From assembly GCA_019321725.1 (NCBI GenBank), contig CM033110.1:14997278-15061277 (forward strand): a stretch of 64,000 nucleotides of DNA. The letters are read 5' to 3'. Source of the DNA: Paulownia fortunei. Lineage: Eukaryota > Streptophyta > Magnoliopsida > Lamiales > Paulowniaceae. Both the position numbers and the translations under genes were made by a program. This document shows, piece by piece, positions 46,675 to 58,514 of this stretch (positions within the stretch are counted from its first letter, which is position 1; each line of letters starts with the position of its first letter). The notes under the pieces are model-generated. The model was not told where the DNA came from. It saw nothing but the letters and a program-made list of their open reading frames with translations, and made no database searches.

Positions 46675-47070
46675 ATAGGAGGTGGCTGCTGTATGTGGAT
46701 GTACAACCACCATTGCTGGTTGTAGGGCTGGAATTGTGTTAACCAATGCAGAAGATGATGAATTAAAATTTCAATCAAATCTGAGTTCAAGGCGTCAAAT
46801 AATAAAGCTGAGTATGAGACTTTGGTTAGAGGATTGAAGATGGCTTTAGAGTTAGGCACAAGGCATGCAATAGTCTACTTTGATTCCAGACTAGTGACCC
46901 AACAGATAGAGGGTCAATATGAGCTGAGAGAAGAAAGAATAGGAAGATACGCATATCAAGTTGCCACTTTGAGAGTGCAATTCAATAGTGTAAAGATACA
47001 TCGGATTCCCATATTTGAAAATAGCAGGGTAGATTACCTGTAAAAAATGGCTAGTTGTGCTGCTGATTGT
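46675..47070 (+). pseudogene. Tat second RNase H (archaeal-type)
   Basis: WLLYVDV near 46684 gives the first catalytic Asp. The Glu region near 46800-46830 reads NKAEYETLVRGLKMALELG, and YFDSRLVTQQIEGQYELREE (about 46880-46935) carries the next Asp. VDYL near 47030 is the end of the domain. A separate plant-acquired archaeal-type RNase H after the native one is typical of the Tat clade. Frameshifts are present. Confidence 0.75.
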
Positions 47071-47099
47071 AAAACGAGGAAGATTACTATACTCTCAGC

Positions 47100-48345
47100 C
47101 CCTTAGAGCAGCACATAAGGAGATGCAACAACTGTGGAGGAAAATGAGGATTAGAGGACACCCATTTTAGTCTATCTAAAAGATGGGCTACTTCCCCAAA
47201 ATAAGAAGGAAGAAGCACGAGTTCAGAATCGCAATTTTACATTATTGGAGACTTATTGTATAAAAGAATGTTTAGCACACCTTATCTAAGGTGTTTATCA
47301 ATAGATGAAGGGGGATATATCTTTAAAAAGATCTATGAAGGATGTTGTGGGATCATTTAGGGCTCTAATAAGGAAAACATGGAGATTAGGATATTTTTGG
47401 CCAATAATTAAGCAAGATGCCAAGATGCTGGTCAAGAAATGTGAGATATGTCAGAGGCATGCTCCACTGATACATCAACCTGCATAAGATGGTGATAAAT
47501 TCCCATTGCCCTTTCATGCAATAGTGGGTAGACATTGTTGGACATTCCTAATGGCTTTCGAATAGAGGAAATTTCTGCTAGTGGCAGTTGATTATTTTAG
47601 CAAATAGGTGAGGTCAAACCTTTAGCTAAAATAACAAAAGACAAAGTGAGGAAATTTTTATGGCAAAATATTTTTGCAGATGTGGAGTGCCAAGAAATTT
47701 GATCTCAAATAATAGTACCCAGTTCAATGGTGCCAAAATCCGAGTTTGGTGTGAATAGATGAAGATTAAACAAAGGTTTAACTCACCCACAAGCAAATGG
47801 GCAAGTTGAGGTCACTAACCATATTATTGTTCAAGGCATTAAGGCCAGATTAGACAGATTTGAAGGAGGATAGGTTGATGAGCTCGATTTAGTGTTATGG
47901 GTTTACCGAACTAGCCCTCAAACTATAATAGAAAAATCACCATTCAACTTTATTACGGGGTTAAAACAGTGATATTAGTAGAAATTGGGATAGAGACCTT
48001 TCATATCCAATATTTTAATGAAACCCAATATACAGAATTGATGAGGGAAGCCCATGATCTGTTAATGAATGACAAGACCAAGCATATGCTTGGCTAGAAA
48101 CTTATAAGAGCCGAATCCAAGCAAGATATAATCAAAGAGTGAAAAGAAGATAGTTATGAGTGGAAGACTTGGTATTACGTTGAGAAGATGCATTAAAAGC
48201 CACAAAAAAGCTAAAAGCTAATTAGTAAGGACTTTATAAGATTGTTAAGATCCTAGTAGAAAGTGCATACGAGTTTGAAGAACTGGAAGGACGAAAACTT
48301 TCTCTGCTATAGAGTATCTGCCTTACAAAAATTCTATGTGTAGGT
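47100..48345 (+). pseudogene. Tat integrase, degenerate
   Basis: The open part 47305-47487 has the second half of the zinc finger (LVKKCEICQRHAPL) and YFWPIIKQDA; the upstream His pair is lost. Later frames show the QFNGA second-Asp region with its Asp lost, HPQANGQVEVTN (about 47800) with the catalytic Glu, and a C-terminal LYKIVKILVESAYEFEELEG segment that matches the pol end of Tat elements. Confidence 0.7.
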
Positions 48346-48990
48346 CAGGATTTTATAAAGGCCTTTAATATTTCTTTTCATTGTAATGCAAGATTTACTT
48401 TTGATGATCGAATAAAATAAGGATTTTTTGAGGTTTTATGATGATCTGGAATTTACTATGAACTTTGATGTTATGATGAAAAGGTTGTGGTTGGTTTGCC
48501 GACCTCCTAAAATTGACAAGCAAAAGCCTGCAAAAGGGTTGTGTTCGATCCGCTGACTTCTTAAAGTGATGAGTGAAATCCTATGAAAGGGTTGTGCTCG
48601 GTTCGACGACCTCCCAAATTTGACGGGCGAAAACCTTTGATCAATTGAATGAATTGGGTAGATAGAATCCCTTTGCCAATTGAGAAATGTTGTTTCTTGA
48701 TTGATAAATTTATTAAAGATTTATAGATTGTATATATGAATGATTATGATTATAAGGCTTGAGTGTGACCGACTTGATTGATGATGAATACGATCATGAT
48801 AACCAATTAAGTGATGTGATGATGATGATGTATATGATCCTGATAACCAATTACATGGTTTCTGACCTAAGTAGTTATGGTCATTAATGAATACCTAAAG
48901 TTACTTCATGGTAGAGTCGAAGATTATAATGGGAAAAAAGACTTTACGGACATAAGTAAATTATATTCCATGTTCTGATATAGTGACAGG
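48346..48990 (+). other. Tat 3' untranslated region
   Basis: Non-coding, and includes the 54-bp tandem repeats. The second half (48700-48960) has TGATGATGAT-type phrases. Confidence 0.5.
48483..48645 (+). repeat. Three tandem 54-bp repeats downstream of Tat pol
   Basis: GGTTGTGNTYGGTTYG units start at 48483, 48537 and 48590, each followed by GACCTCC/GACTTCT and a GCGAAANCCT-like tail. Tandem repeats between pol and the 3' LTR are common in Tat elements. Confidence 0.8.
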
Positions 48991-49980
48991 GTTGATCAGG
49001 GTGTCCCCATCTTCACCTACTAAAGACTTATTTTCTAAGTTTTCGACAAAAATATCTATAACCCTATTATCTATTTTGCCCTCTCCCATTTGAATTGGTT
49101 GCTCAAAGGCTTGAGTTGATGGAGTAAGTTAAGTAGGAGCTAAAGGAGTTGGTATTGGGAGAGAAACTGGAGGAACCACCTCTGGCTAATTTGTCATTGA
49201 CTGAGTAGGAGTTGGCAGAGATGAATGAATCAGTTGAGCAAGAGCAGGTGCATGGCATGGTCTTCAAGAAAAACTAGATGTTCATGCTTCCTAAATGATG
49301 TAAAGAGCAGCTTTAATAGTAGACTCCTACCAGGGATGAGTCATTACTTTATGAGGGTTACCTTCCCAATCTTTGACGGGTGGAGCTGAGCGAAAGGGGG
49401 TCTTGTGATCCAGCTCGCCTATGAATTTTTATGCCCGAGCTTGCTCCCTAACACTCCGAGAGCTGTAGTGGTAGTGCTCTAGGGCTGTTGGAGCTAGTTT
49501 GGCCAGGTAGGCCTTTAACTTGAGGAACTTGTACTGGATCTCACGGCGGTAGACTTAGATGAATTCTTATTTGTCAATGGATCTGAAGTATCCACAGTGC
49601 CCATCTTTCACCTCTTGTCGTAACTTGTTTTCATCCCTTGATCATATCTGAGCTTGTGGCCTTCCTCTTTGAGCTCAAATTTCCTTTCTTGCACTGAAAA
49701 CATGAGATGAAAGTTCTTGTCCTCAGCAACCTTGTGCTTGGCCCCCAAGTTCAGAATCTAGGATTCACCAGAAGCATTCTTGGTTGTTGTCAGCTCGACG
49801 TCTTTTTTTTAAGCTTGGCCACATCCTTACCTTGTTGTTTGATTGTTGTCTTCACAGCTGCCAACTCCTTTTTCAGAGAGAAATTTTCGGCTAGCATAGT
49901 AGAAAAGGGAGTTCCGGCCTCCTATTCAGAGAGAAGCTCACAAGAGTATCAATAAAAATGGAATTATAACTGACATACCT
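48990..49980 (-). pseudogene. Antisense coiled-coil ORF of the Tat element (copy A)
   Basis: Minus-strand frames give, from right to left, a charged coiled-coil segment (QTTR/GCGQA stretch), KLRQEVKDGHCGYF, LKLKAYLAKLAPTALEHYHY and FIGELDHKTPFRSAPP. The same sequence is repeated at 50712-51406, where the coiled coil is open. Tat elements carry an antisense ORF with an N-terminal 'gypsy-type transposon' domain and a coiled-coil C-terminus; its role is unknown. The N-terminal domain is not present here but resembles the relics at 3.7-5.9 kb. Confidence 0.55.
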
Positions 49981-50711
49981 TATGTTAGAGTAGCACTCCT
50001 TGTGCTAATTAGATTGGTCATCCATTATACTCTTATATTTGTAAATACAATATTTTTCATATTAATACAATAGGCAAATTTATTTATCTTTAATTACATA
50101 TAGTAATTAGATAAATCCCTAGACCAAACTTAGCTATGGGGCATGGTCACACACTTGATGGTGATTATCGAACATATCTCTATGACTTTGGTCTTAAATT
50201 ACTTCCCAGACGAGGGCCTTTTGAAATTGGACATCGAATAGCCCAACAGACTCGCGCTCTATAGTGACGCTAGTGCATGTATGCGGGTGCTTATTAGGGA
50301 ACAAGTACACTGAATAGGCCCATGGAATTTTTTAATTGTAAACGTTGTTTATCGAAATAAGAATATCTTTCAGTTAAGAATTTCCATGTTACGATAGTAC
50401 ATAATTGGTCTTTAGACTTGAGACTTCATGGTAGCTTTGTGCATGTGGTGTTCCACTTTGATGTATATTCTAATTGCCTGACAATAACAAATGGAGTATA
50501 TTACATGTTGCATTGATATGTATGGAGGTCAATAAGTAGCCAACAAAGATTCCGTCATTTATTTGGTAAAATAAGTGAATATCCTATATTTTTATAGTTC
50601 ATAACTTAGAAGTGTTTGGCCAAGGTGGGATAAATGTTAGATGTGGTTTTCTAACAATTCATCATGAGTCATTGAAACCTGAAATGGAATCATAATTATT
50701 GAGAAATTAGG
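49336..50711 (+). repeat. 1.38-kb tandem duplication, unit A
   Basis: Aligns end to end with unit B (50712-52104). TTATGAGGGTTACC is at 49349 and 50725; ATTGAGAAATTAGG is at 50698 and 52091. The offset drifts from 1376 to 1393 by indels. Confidence 0.85.
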
Positions 50712-52104
50712 ATGAGTTATGGCTTTATGAGGGTTACCCTCCCAACCCTTGACAGGCAGAGCTGAGAGAAGAGGGGTCTTGTGATCCAGCTCGCCCATGA
50801 ATCCTTATGCCCGAGGTTGCTCTCTAGCACTCCAAGAGCCGTAGTGGTAGTACTCCAAGGCTACCGAAGCTAGTTTGGCCAGGTAGGCCTTTAACTTGAA
50901 GAATTTGCACTGGATCTCATGGCGGTAGACTTAGATGAATTCTTGCCTGTCCATGGAGCCCAAGTATCCACAATGCCTATCTTTTACCCCTTGTCGTATC
51001 CCGTTTTCATCCCTTGATCATATCAAAGCTTGCGGCCTTCCTTTTTGAGCTCAAATTTCCTTTCTTGCACTAAAAACATGAGGTGAGAGTTCTTGTCCTC
51101 AACAATCTTGTGCTTGGCCCGAGGTTCAGAATATGGGATTCATAAAAAGCATTCTTGGTTGTTGTTAGTTCGATGTCTTTTTTTCAGCTTGGCCACATCC
51201 TTACCTTGTTGTTTGATTGTTGCCTTCACAGCTGCTAACTCCTTTTTCAGAGAGGAATTTTCGGCTAGCACAGTAGAAGAGGGAGTTTCGACCTCCCATT
51301 CAGAGAGAAGCTCTGCTAGCACAAGAGTATCAATAAAATGAGAATTATGACTAACATACCTTATGTTAGAGTAGTGCTCCTTGCGCCAATTAGATTGGGT
51401 GTCCATTATACTTTTGTGTTTGTAAATACAATATTTTTCATATTAATATAATAGGCAAATTTATTTATATTTAATTACATATAGTAATTAGATAAAGTTC
51501 CTATGCTAAACTTAGTTGTGGGGCATGGTTACACAGTTGATGGTGATCATGTAATAAGCCTCTATGACTTTGGTCTTAAATTACTTCCCAAACGAGGGCT
51601 TTGTTAATAGGACATCAAATAGCCTAATAGACTCGCGCGCTATAGATATTGACATAGTGACGCTATTGCATGTATGCGGGTGCTTGTTAGGGAATAAGTA
51701 TACTAAATAGGCCCATGGAAATTTTTAATTGTAAACGTTGTTTATCAAAATAAGAATATCTTCCAATTAAGAATTTCTATATTACGATAGTACACGATTA
51801 GTCCTTAGACTTAACACTTCATGGTAGCTTTGTGCATGTCATGTTCTGCTTTGATGTATCTTCTAATTATCTGACAATAACAAAGGGAGTATATTGAATA
51901 TTGTATTGATATGTATGGATGTCAATAAGTAGCCAACAAAGAATCCATCACTTGTTTGGTAGAACAAGTGAATCTCAGATGTTTTTATAGTTCATAACTT
52001 AGAAGTATTTGGCCAAGGTGGGATAAATGTTAGATGAGATTTTCTAACGATTCATCATGAGTCATTAAAACTTGAAATTGAATCATAGTTATTGAGAAAT
52101 TAGG
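50712..52104 (+). repeat. 1.38-kb tandem duplication, unit B
   Basis: Second unit directly abutting unit A. The join lies at GAGAAATTAGG. Past unit B the sequence continues smoothly into the LTR-like family (to about 52780), so unit B is the undisturbed copy and unit A the truncated one. Confidence 0.85.
51140..51406 (-). pseudogene. Antisense coiled-coil ORF, copy B
   Basis: An 88-aa open stretch has a heptad-like pattern in AENSSLKKELAAVKATIKQQ and KDVAKLKKRHR. It is the duplicated C-terminal coiled coil of the antisense ORF. It is not a complete gene. Confidence 0.5.
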
Positions 52105-52784
52105 GTTTTGACTATTAATCCATGCCCTAGATTCAATTAAGAGATTAGTTAAGGAAATACCTTATTTGTATGATATTTGTAATTGAAATAGGTTCACTCG
52201 CTATTTCACCTAAGTTTAGATAGTCATGATACACCTGTTAGGTATTTCCCATGACTTGTAAGGTTCTTGAAATTAAGTTAATTTTAAGTGGATTAATTAG
52301 TCGGAATCAAAATAATTATTATTCATAAGTTAAAAATGTTGCAAAGTCATTGCTAGCTTAGTTGTTTATCTAAAGGGTCACATATAATTTGAGGTGGAAC
52401 ATTTTTAACTTAGGAATTGATCCAAGGAGTTGGATCCAATTAATTAGGGTTTAAATTAATTCAATGAGTTGAATCAATTATTTAATTAAATAATTAAACT
52501 ATTTAATTAGACCTAAAAGATTAGGAAGCTCAATTGGAGTGAAATAATTATTTGATTGGATCAAATTAATTATGTAGTTCATAAATTAATTTACTTAATT
52601 AAATAAATAGGTTATTTATTGGACCTAATTTTATTATGTAGGTTAGATGAAACTAATTAATTGAATTTGGGCTAAAACAATTAATTTGATTAATTATGAA
52701 ATTTATTTTAAGTCCAAATCCAATTCAAAGAGGCCTATTAAGAGAGGCCTATAAAGGTTGTTGAAAAAGATGGAAATTCAAAAG
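51367..52784 (+). repeat. LTR-like repeat family, plus-strand copy
   Basis: Matches the reverse complement of 10220-11860 through a GACGCTATTGCATGTATG box, TAGGGAATAAGTA, TAATTGTAAACGTT and the long TTAATTAATT-rich stretch (52430-52640). It ends where the Athila LTR sequence starts (about 52785). A truncated copy is at 49980-50711. Confidence 0.5.
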
Positions 52785-54209
52785 TTTGATTCAAGTGCCT
52801 GTGGAAAGACAAGACATAGAGATACAATTCATTAGAAGACATCAAAAGCCAATTCATCCTCAAAAGAGGTCAAATATCAATTGTAAGAGACTGAATAGTG
52901 TAAACATACTGAAGTGGAGGAGGGAAAAACAACATCACATAGGAACCAAAACAGGGTGACTAGGCGCCATCTAAGGCTGTCAAAACAAAATAGAAGGTGC
53001 CTAGGTGCCAAAACAGGGTGCCGAGGTGCCATCTGAAGTGCTAAAATAGAATACATGGCGCCTAGGTGCCAAACGACTTGAAAATTCTGAAATTATGATA
53101 TTTTAACTCGAATTTTGGACAAAAACTATTAAAGCCAACTTCTAAAAGAGATTTTGTGGACTTCTTGGGGAACAACTTGCTAACAAAATGGATTTGGTGG
53201 AGAGAAAATATGGGAAAAGCCATGAAAAGAAGAGGAGGAATTTTTTGGAGAAAGAATAATTGAAATGAGTTAAAAGGAGAAGATTGTATGAACCAAGGGG
53301 GGTTCTTAGAAACAAAATCTATTCATTTTTTTGGAACCAAAAGAAGGGGTGGCTTAGATAGAAGAAAGCCATTCTTGAAGAAGAGGAAGCCACTATTGGA
53401 GACAATAAGAGCTTCAATCATTTCTCTCACTTCACAAATTGGTGAACAATTTTCATGTTCTTTCTTATTTATTTCTTGAAGTTGTATTAATCCATTATGA
53501 ACTAAACTTTTCTTTCTAGAGGATGGTGTAACTTTATTTGATCCCATGTTTTAAATTCCAATCAATATTAGTTCAAGTTATTCATCTTGTTTGTGTTATC
53601 TTGATTAGTATTGCATCTTTATTATTTGATCATTAATTGAGATTGTTGATGTATGAAATTCAATACTGGAGAGAGGGAAGATTATACATAATCATAAGGG
53701 TAACACAACTTAGGAATCATAGAGTTGATAAGCTTATGAAACCTTTGAAATTTTGAAGAAGAATTCATTGAACTTTTGTAGAGTTTTATTTTTGAGTTTT
53801 TATAGAGATATTGAAATTCATGTTAGAACTCATAGTCAATTTGGCAATCGAGAGAGGGAATTGATGAGTTTAGAAATTCTTAACTTACATGTGTTGTTGG
53901 CTTGAATTGATATGTTTTGGAAGAAAGAACATAGGTGATAATTAGACGAGTCATTCCTCTAGAATTTCTTGTTCATAAGATGTTTGTTGTATTACTTCTA
54001 AGAACTCCACTATTACCTTTACATTTTGTTATCCTACTTTACCTTGTTTACCAATCATCATTCAATTTTCTAGATAAAATTAGGATTATTTGAACTATGA
54101 TACTTAATATAATTTTAAATTATAATCCTTGTGGATACGATACTCAACTCACCATTGTATTAAAACTTGATATCGTATACTTGCAGTTTGCAAAACATTT
54201 CACGAATAA
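52785..54209 (+). repeat. 5' LTR of the Athila-like element, 5'-truncated
   Basis: Aligns with 61521-62795 and continues about 160 bp further, to the primer binding site. The first roughly 430 bp seen in the 3' LTR (61094-61520) are absent here. Contains four palindromic CCTAGG-centred repeats at 52960-53075. The ORFs 53288-53547 are LTR sequence, repeated at 62028. Confidence 0.8.
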
Positions 54210-54214
54210 GTTTT

Positions 54215-54233
54215 TAGCGCTATTGTCGAGGAT
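54215..54233 (+). promoter_or_regulatory. Primer binding site (Asp tRNA, mutated)
   Basis: TAGCGCTATTGTCGAGGAT, a decayed version of the TGGCGCCGTTGCCGGGGAT site used by Athila elements. Confidence 0.7.
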
Positions 54234-54313
54234 TGTTTTATCATAATTGTATTAATATTGTTATGACTTTAGATTGTTTTTACTTTATTTCCATATGTTG
54301 ATGTTGTCTTGCC

Positions 54314-55480
54314 TTGCAATGGATTATACATATTTATATGTGTAAGGCTAGGAGTCTTGACTTAAGTTATTTTAATCCAGAAATCGAGCGGACTCTTCGG
54401 GCTATTAGAGCAACAAAAAGATTTGACAATCAAGCCATGGTGGATAACATCAACAATGCTAATGTGAACACTAATTTTTCATTTCAACAACCACCAACCA
54501 TGAACCTAAACTACTCCAGGATAGTTCGACAACTGATCAATGCCAACAATTTTGAGTTTAAACCGGCTTTCATTAGCATGGTGCAACAAAATCAATTTGA
54601 AGAATTTGCATTGGAGGACCCTAATGCACACTTAGCCATATTTTTGGAGATTTGTGATACCATCAAAATAAATAGAGTGCCCGACGATGGCATTAGACTT
54701 CGCTTATTTCCATTCTCACTCTGGGATAAAGTTAGGCTATGGTTACAATCTTTTGCACCAAGTAGCATACCGAGTTGGAATGACTTGATGCAAAAATTTC
54801 TTGCTAAGTACTTTCCACACCAAGCAAGACACTTCAACTCAAGAGTGAGATAGCTCAATTCCGCTAACAAGATTTTGAGCCATTATATGAAGCTTGGGAG
54901 ATGTTTAAGGATTTTCTAAGAAGGTGTACTCAACATGGTTATGAGGATTGACAACAGGTACAATACTTCTACAATGATTTGAATGGACAAAATCGAACCA
55001 TAATAGATGTTGCCGCAAGTGGGACTTTAATCTCTAAGACCGCAGATAAAGCCCATATTTTGCTTAAAGAGATGGCTACTAATAGCTATCAATGGCCTTT
55101 CGAGAGATATTCCATTAAAAAAGTTGTTGGAATTTTTTGAGGTAGATTCATTTACACAATTAGCTGCACAAGTTTCTGCTCTTTCTAACCAATTTACAGC
55201 TTGAACTTCTAATGGAGCTTCTCAAGGAATAGATTTCATGGCATCCACTAGCACTTCATTTGTTGAAATCAAAGGAAATGTGCAGGTAAACTTTGTCAAT
55301 AATCATAATTTCAATTTCAGGGGAAATCAATTACCTACTCACTACCATCCAGAGCTTAGAAATCATGAGAATTTTTCCTATGCCAACAATCGAAATGTGC
55401 TTCAATCCCCACTGGGTTACAACAATCCACCAAACCCAACCCTCAAGTAGGTGAGAAAAAGGCATCATTGGAGGATTTGC
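54314..55480 (+). pseudogene. Athila gag, degenerate
   Basis: A 179-aa open stretch (54314-54853) includes FNPEIERTLRA near the start, FALEDPNAHLAIFLEICDT and IRLRLFPFSLWDKVRLWLQS, then SIPSWNDLMQKFLAKYFP, the Retrotrans_gag capsid core. A stop at 54851 is followed by readable KTADKAHILLKEMATNSYQW and, at 55238-55450, FRGNQLPTHYHPELRNHENF. All are in the order seen in Athila gag. Frameshifts lie near 54950 and 55200. Confidence 0.8.
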
Positions 55481-56460
55481 TAAGCACTTTCATTGGCGAG
55501 ATAAGAGTCCGATTAAATAAGGATGAATTGAAAATAGACAATATTGAGACTCAATTGGGGTAACTAGCTTCAAGTTTAAGAGCTTAAATAAAATCAATAG
55601 AGACTCAAATTGGATAACTTACTACTGAAATTAATACTAAAAAATATAAAGAAAACTTGCCAAGCGACACAGAAATCAATCCAATGGAGCATTGCAAAGC
55701 TATCCAACTTCAAAGTGGAAATGAAAAGTTCAAAAGTTAATGAGCTAATGGCAAGCACTTCGAGTGAAAGTCCTATGGAGGAACAACCAAAGGAAGAAGA
55801 AATATAATCAAATAAACAAATAGGGGCTGAGAAACTAAAATCTACTCCTAACTTTGAAACTTCTCCTAAATTTAATGTTCCCATTCATTTTCCACAAAGA
55901 TTTCAAAAGAAAAAGATTGATTAACAATTTTCAATTTTTTGGAAATCTTCAAGAAAATTCATATCAATATTTCTTTTGTAGATGCTCTTGAGCAAATGCC
56001 CAACTATGTCAAGTTCATGAAGAATGTAATGTCAAGAAAAAGACGATGGGTGAAATTTGAAACTGTGAATCTCACAGAGGAGTAGTGCCATTTTACAGAG
56101 AAAACTTCCTCAAAAATTGAAAGATCTAGGGAGTTTTACTATTTCTTGTACCATAGGAGGATCTTTCTTTGATAAAACATTATGTGATCTTGGAGCAAGT
56201 ATTAATTTGATGCCACTTTTTGTTTTCAGAAAATTAGAAATTAGAAAAGTCAAGCCATCCACTATCATCTTGTAATTGGCGGATAGGTCTCTCACCTATC
56301 TAAGAGGAGTTGTTGAAGATATATTGGTAAAAGTGGATAAATTCATATTTCCTGCAGATTTTATAGTGCTAGATATGGAGGAAGACCAAGAAATTTCTTT
56401 AATTCTTGGTCGACCATTCCTTGCTATGGGGGTGTGCTTTGATTGATGTGCAACATGGTG
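55481..56460 (+). pseudogene. Athila gag end and protease
   Basis: The stretch 55481-55800 corresponds to the charged gag tail. The protease is near 56125-56447: FTISCTIGGSFFDKTLCDLG gives the active-site region, where D-L-G-A replaces the usual D-S/T-G-A, and SLILGRPFLAMG is the conserved end. The Ser/Thr loss would inactivate it. Confidence 0.7.
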
Positions 56461-56833
56461 AATTAACTCTAAGAGTTAATGAGGATAAAATGATGCTTAA
56501 CATTTATCGTGCATTGAAGTTTCAAGAGGAACCACATATTTGTAATATGATTGAAATTTTAGAAACTTGCTTGCATGATAATTTCCTCAAATAAATTTCT
56601 ATCGAACCTTTAGAGCGATGCATTGTCCATTCCATAATGCAAGGTAATGACCATGATATTGATAATGATGATTTAATACATTACTTGCTCTTTCTTGAAT
56701 CAAGAAATGTGGAGTTGAAAAAGGATAAATGTAAAGAAGCAATATGAGATACCATAATCAAGGAACAAATAATATCACTGGAGTTGAAAACACTTCCTGA
56801 GCATTTGAGTATGAATTTCTAGGTGCTAACAAC

Positions 56834-57625
56834 ATGTATCCGGTAATTATTTCAGCATCCCTATCTTCTTTAGAGGTTGAGAAATTACTTCGTGTTTTAA
56901 GAGAGCATAAATTTGCTATTAGTTGGTCAATTTTTGATTTAAAAGGTATTAGTCCTTCAATTATCGTGCATAAAATCCTAATGAAAAACTCTTACAAACT
57001 ATCTATTGAACATCAACATAGACTAAATCCTGCAATGAAAGAGGTTGTAAGAAATGAAGTATTGAAATGGTTGAATACCGGAATTATTTATGCAATTTTT
57101 GATAGTTCTTGGGTAAGTCCGGTTCAAGTAGTTCCAAAAAAGGGTGGCATGACCATAATTCAAAATGATAACAATGAATTCATACCAATAAGGACGGTCA
57201 CAGGTTGGTGAGTATGTATTGATTATAGAAAACTTAACAAAGCTACTCATAAAGACCATTTTCCCCTCCCATTTATTAATCAAATGTTAGACCGACTTGC
57301 AGGGTATCAATACTATTGTTTTCTTGATGGTTATTCGGGGTATAATCAAATTGTCATAACACCTGAAGACTAAGAGAAAAAAACATTCACATGCCCTTAT
57401 GGTACTTTTGCTTTTTGAAAAATGCCATTTAGATTATGTAATGCCCCAGCCACATTTCAAAGATGCATGATGACAATTTTTCATGATATGGTGGAGAACA
57501 TAATGGAAATTTTTATGGATGATTTTTCAGTATTTGGCTCCTCATGTGATATATGTCTACATAATCTTTCTCTTGTTTTGTAAAGATGTGAGGAGACTAA
57601 AATTATTTTAAATTAGAAAAAATGC
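56834..57625 (+). pseudogene. Athila reverse transcriptase
   Basis: The open part 56834-57211 ends with SSWVSPVQVVPKKGGMT. Beyond the stop at 57209 the same frame reads DYRKLNKATHKDHFPLP, YYCFLDGYSGYNQIVITPED, CNAPATFQRCM and the catalytic FMDDFSVFG at about 57514-57540. In-frame stops at about 57371, 57416, 57581 and 57614 disable it, but the YxDD-type motif (F-M-D-D) and the first catalytic Asp region (FLDGYSG) are kept. Confidence 0.88.
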
Positions 57626-57631
57626 CATTTT

Positions 57632-58308
57632 ATGGTAAAAGAAGGTATTGTTTTAGGTCACCGAGTGTCCTTTGAAGGACTTGAGGTAGACCGAACAAAA
57701 ATTATTGCTATTGAAAAACTTTCACCACCAATCAATGTGAAAGCTATTCGTAGTTTTTTGGGACATGTCGAGTTTTATAGAAGATTCATTAAAGATTTCA
57801 AAAATTGTAAAACCTTTGTGCAACTTTTTTGGAAAAAGATAAGCTATTTAACTTTAATGTTGATTGCTTACAGGCCGTTGATCAGATAAAGAAGGCTCTC
57901 ATTTCAGCTTCTATTACGGTGGTACCGAATTGGACCCAACCATTTGAACTTATGTGTGATGCTAGTGATTATGTGGCTGGAGTAGTGTTAGGGCAAAGAA
58001 AAGATAAAATTTTCAGGGCCATTTACTATGCAAGCCGAACACTTGATGATGCTCAACAAAATTACACCACTACTAAAAAAGAATTGTTATCCGTTGTTTT
58101 TGCATTTGATAAATTTCGTGCTTATCTTATAGGTACTAAGGTGATAGTGTATACCGATCATGTTGCTATTAGGTACCCCTTTGCCAAAAAGGATGCAAAA
58201 CCAAGGCTAATCCAGTGTATACTCCTTTTTCATGAATTTGATCTTGAAATCAAAGATAAGAAGGAAAGTAAAAATGTGGTGACGGATCACTTATCGAGTT
58301 TGGAGTAG
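57632..58308 (+). pseudogene. Athila RT end and RNase H
   Basis: 57632-57889 holds the RT connection (RSFLGHVEFYRRFIKDF). A frameshift near 57830 leads to the clean 159-aa frame 57829-58308, with [19 protein letters not shown] (first catalytic Asp), [20 protein letters not shown] (Glu) and [12 protein letters not shown] (Asp), ending [10 protein letters not shown]. This domain is the best kept part of the element. Confidence 0.85.
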
Positions 58309-58514
58309 AAAAATGAGAACTTTGAAGGACCAATTAAAGAATTTTTCTCAGATAAGTTTATTTTGGCAATCAAAGAAAATTTACCTTGGTATGCAGATTT
58401 TGTGAATTATCTTGTGGGTGGATTATTGCCTCCGGACCTTGCATATCATCAAAAGAAAAATTTCTTACATGATGTGAAATCATATCTATAGGATGATCCC
58501 TTGCTCTTCAAAAA

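Larger units (their letters stand above)
42192..49990 (+). mobile_element. Ty3/Gypsy Tat-clade (Retand-like) retrotransposon, degenerate
   Basis: Order: LTR end, PBS, gag, protease, RT, RNase H, a second archaeal-type RNase H, integrase, 54-bp tandem repeats, and an antisense ORF. The dual RNase H and the antisense ORF downstream of pol are established marks of Tat elements. Each domain is broken by stops and frameshifts. The 3' LTR was not recognised; the 3' side passes into a 1.38-kb tandem duplication. Confidence 0.8.
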
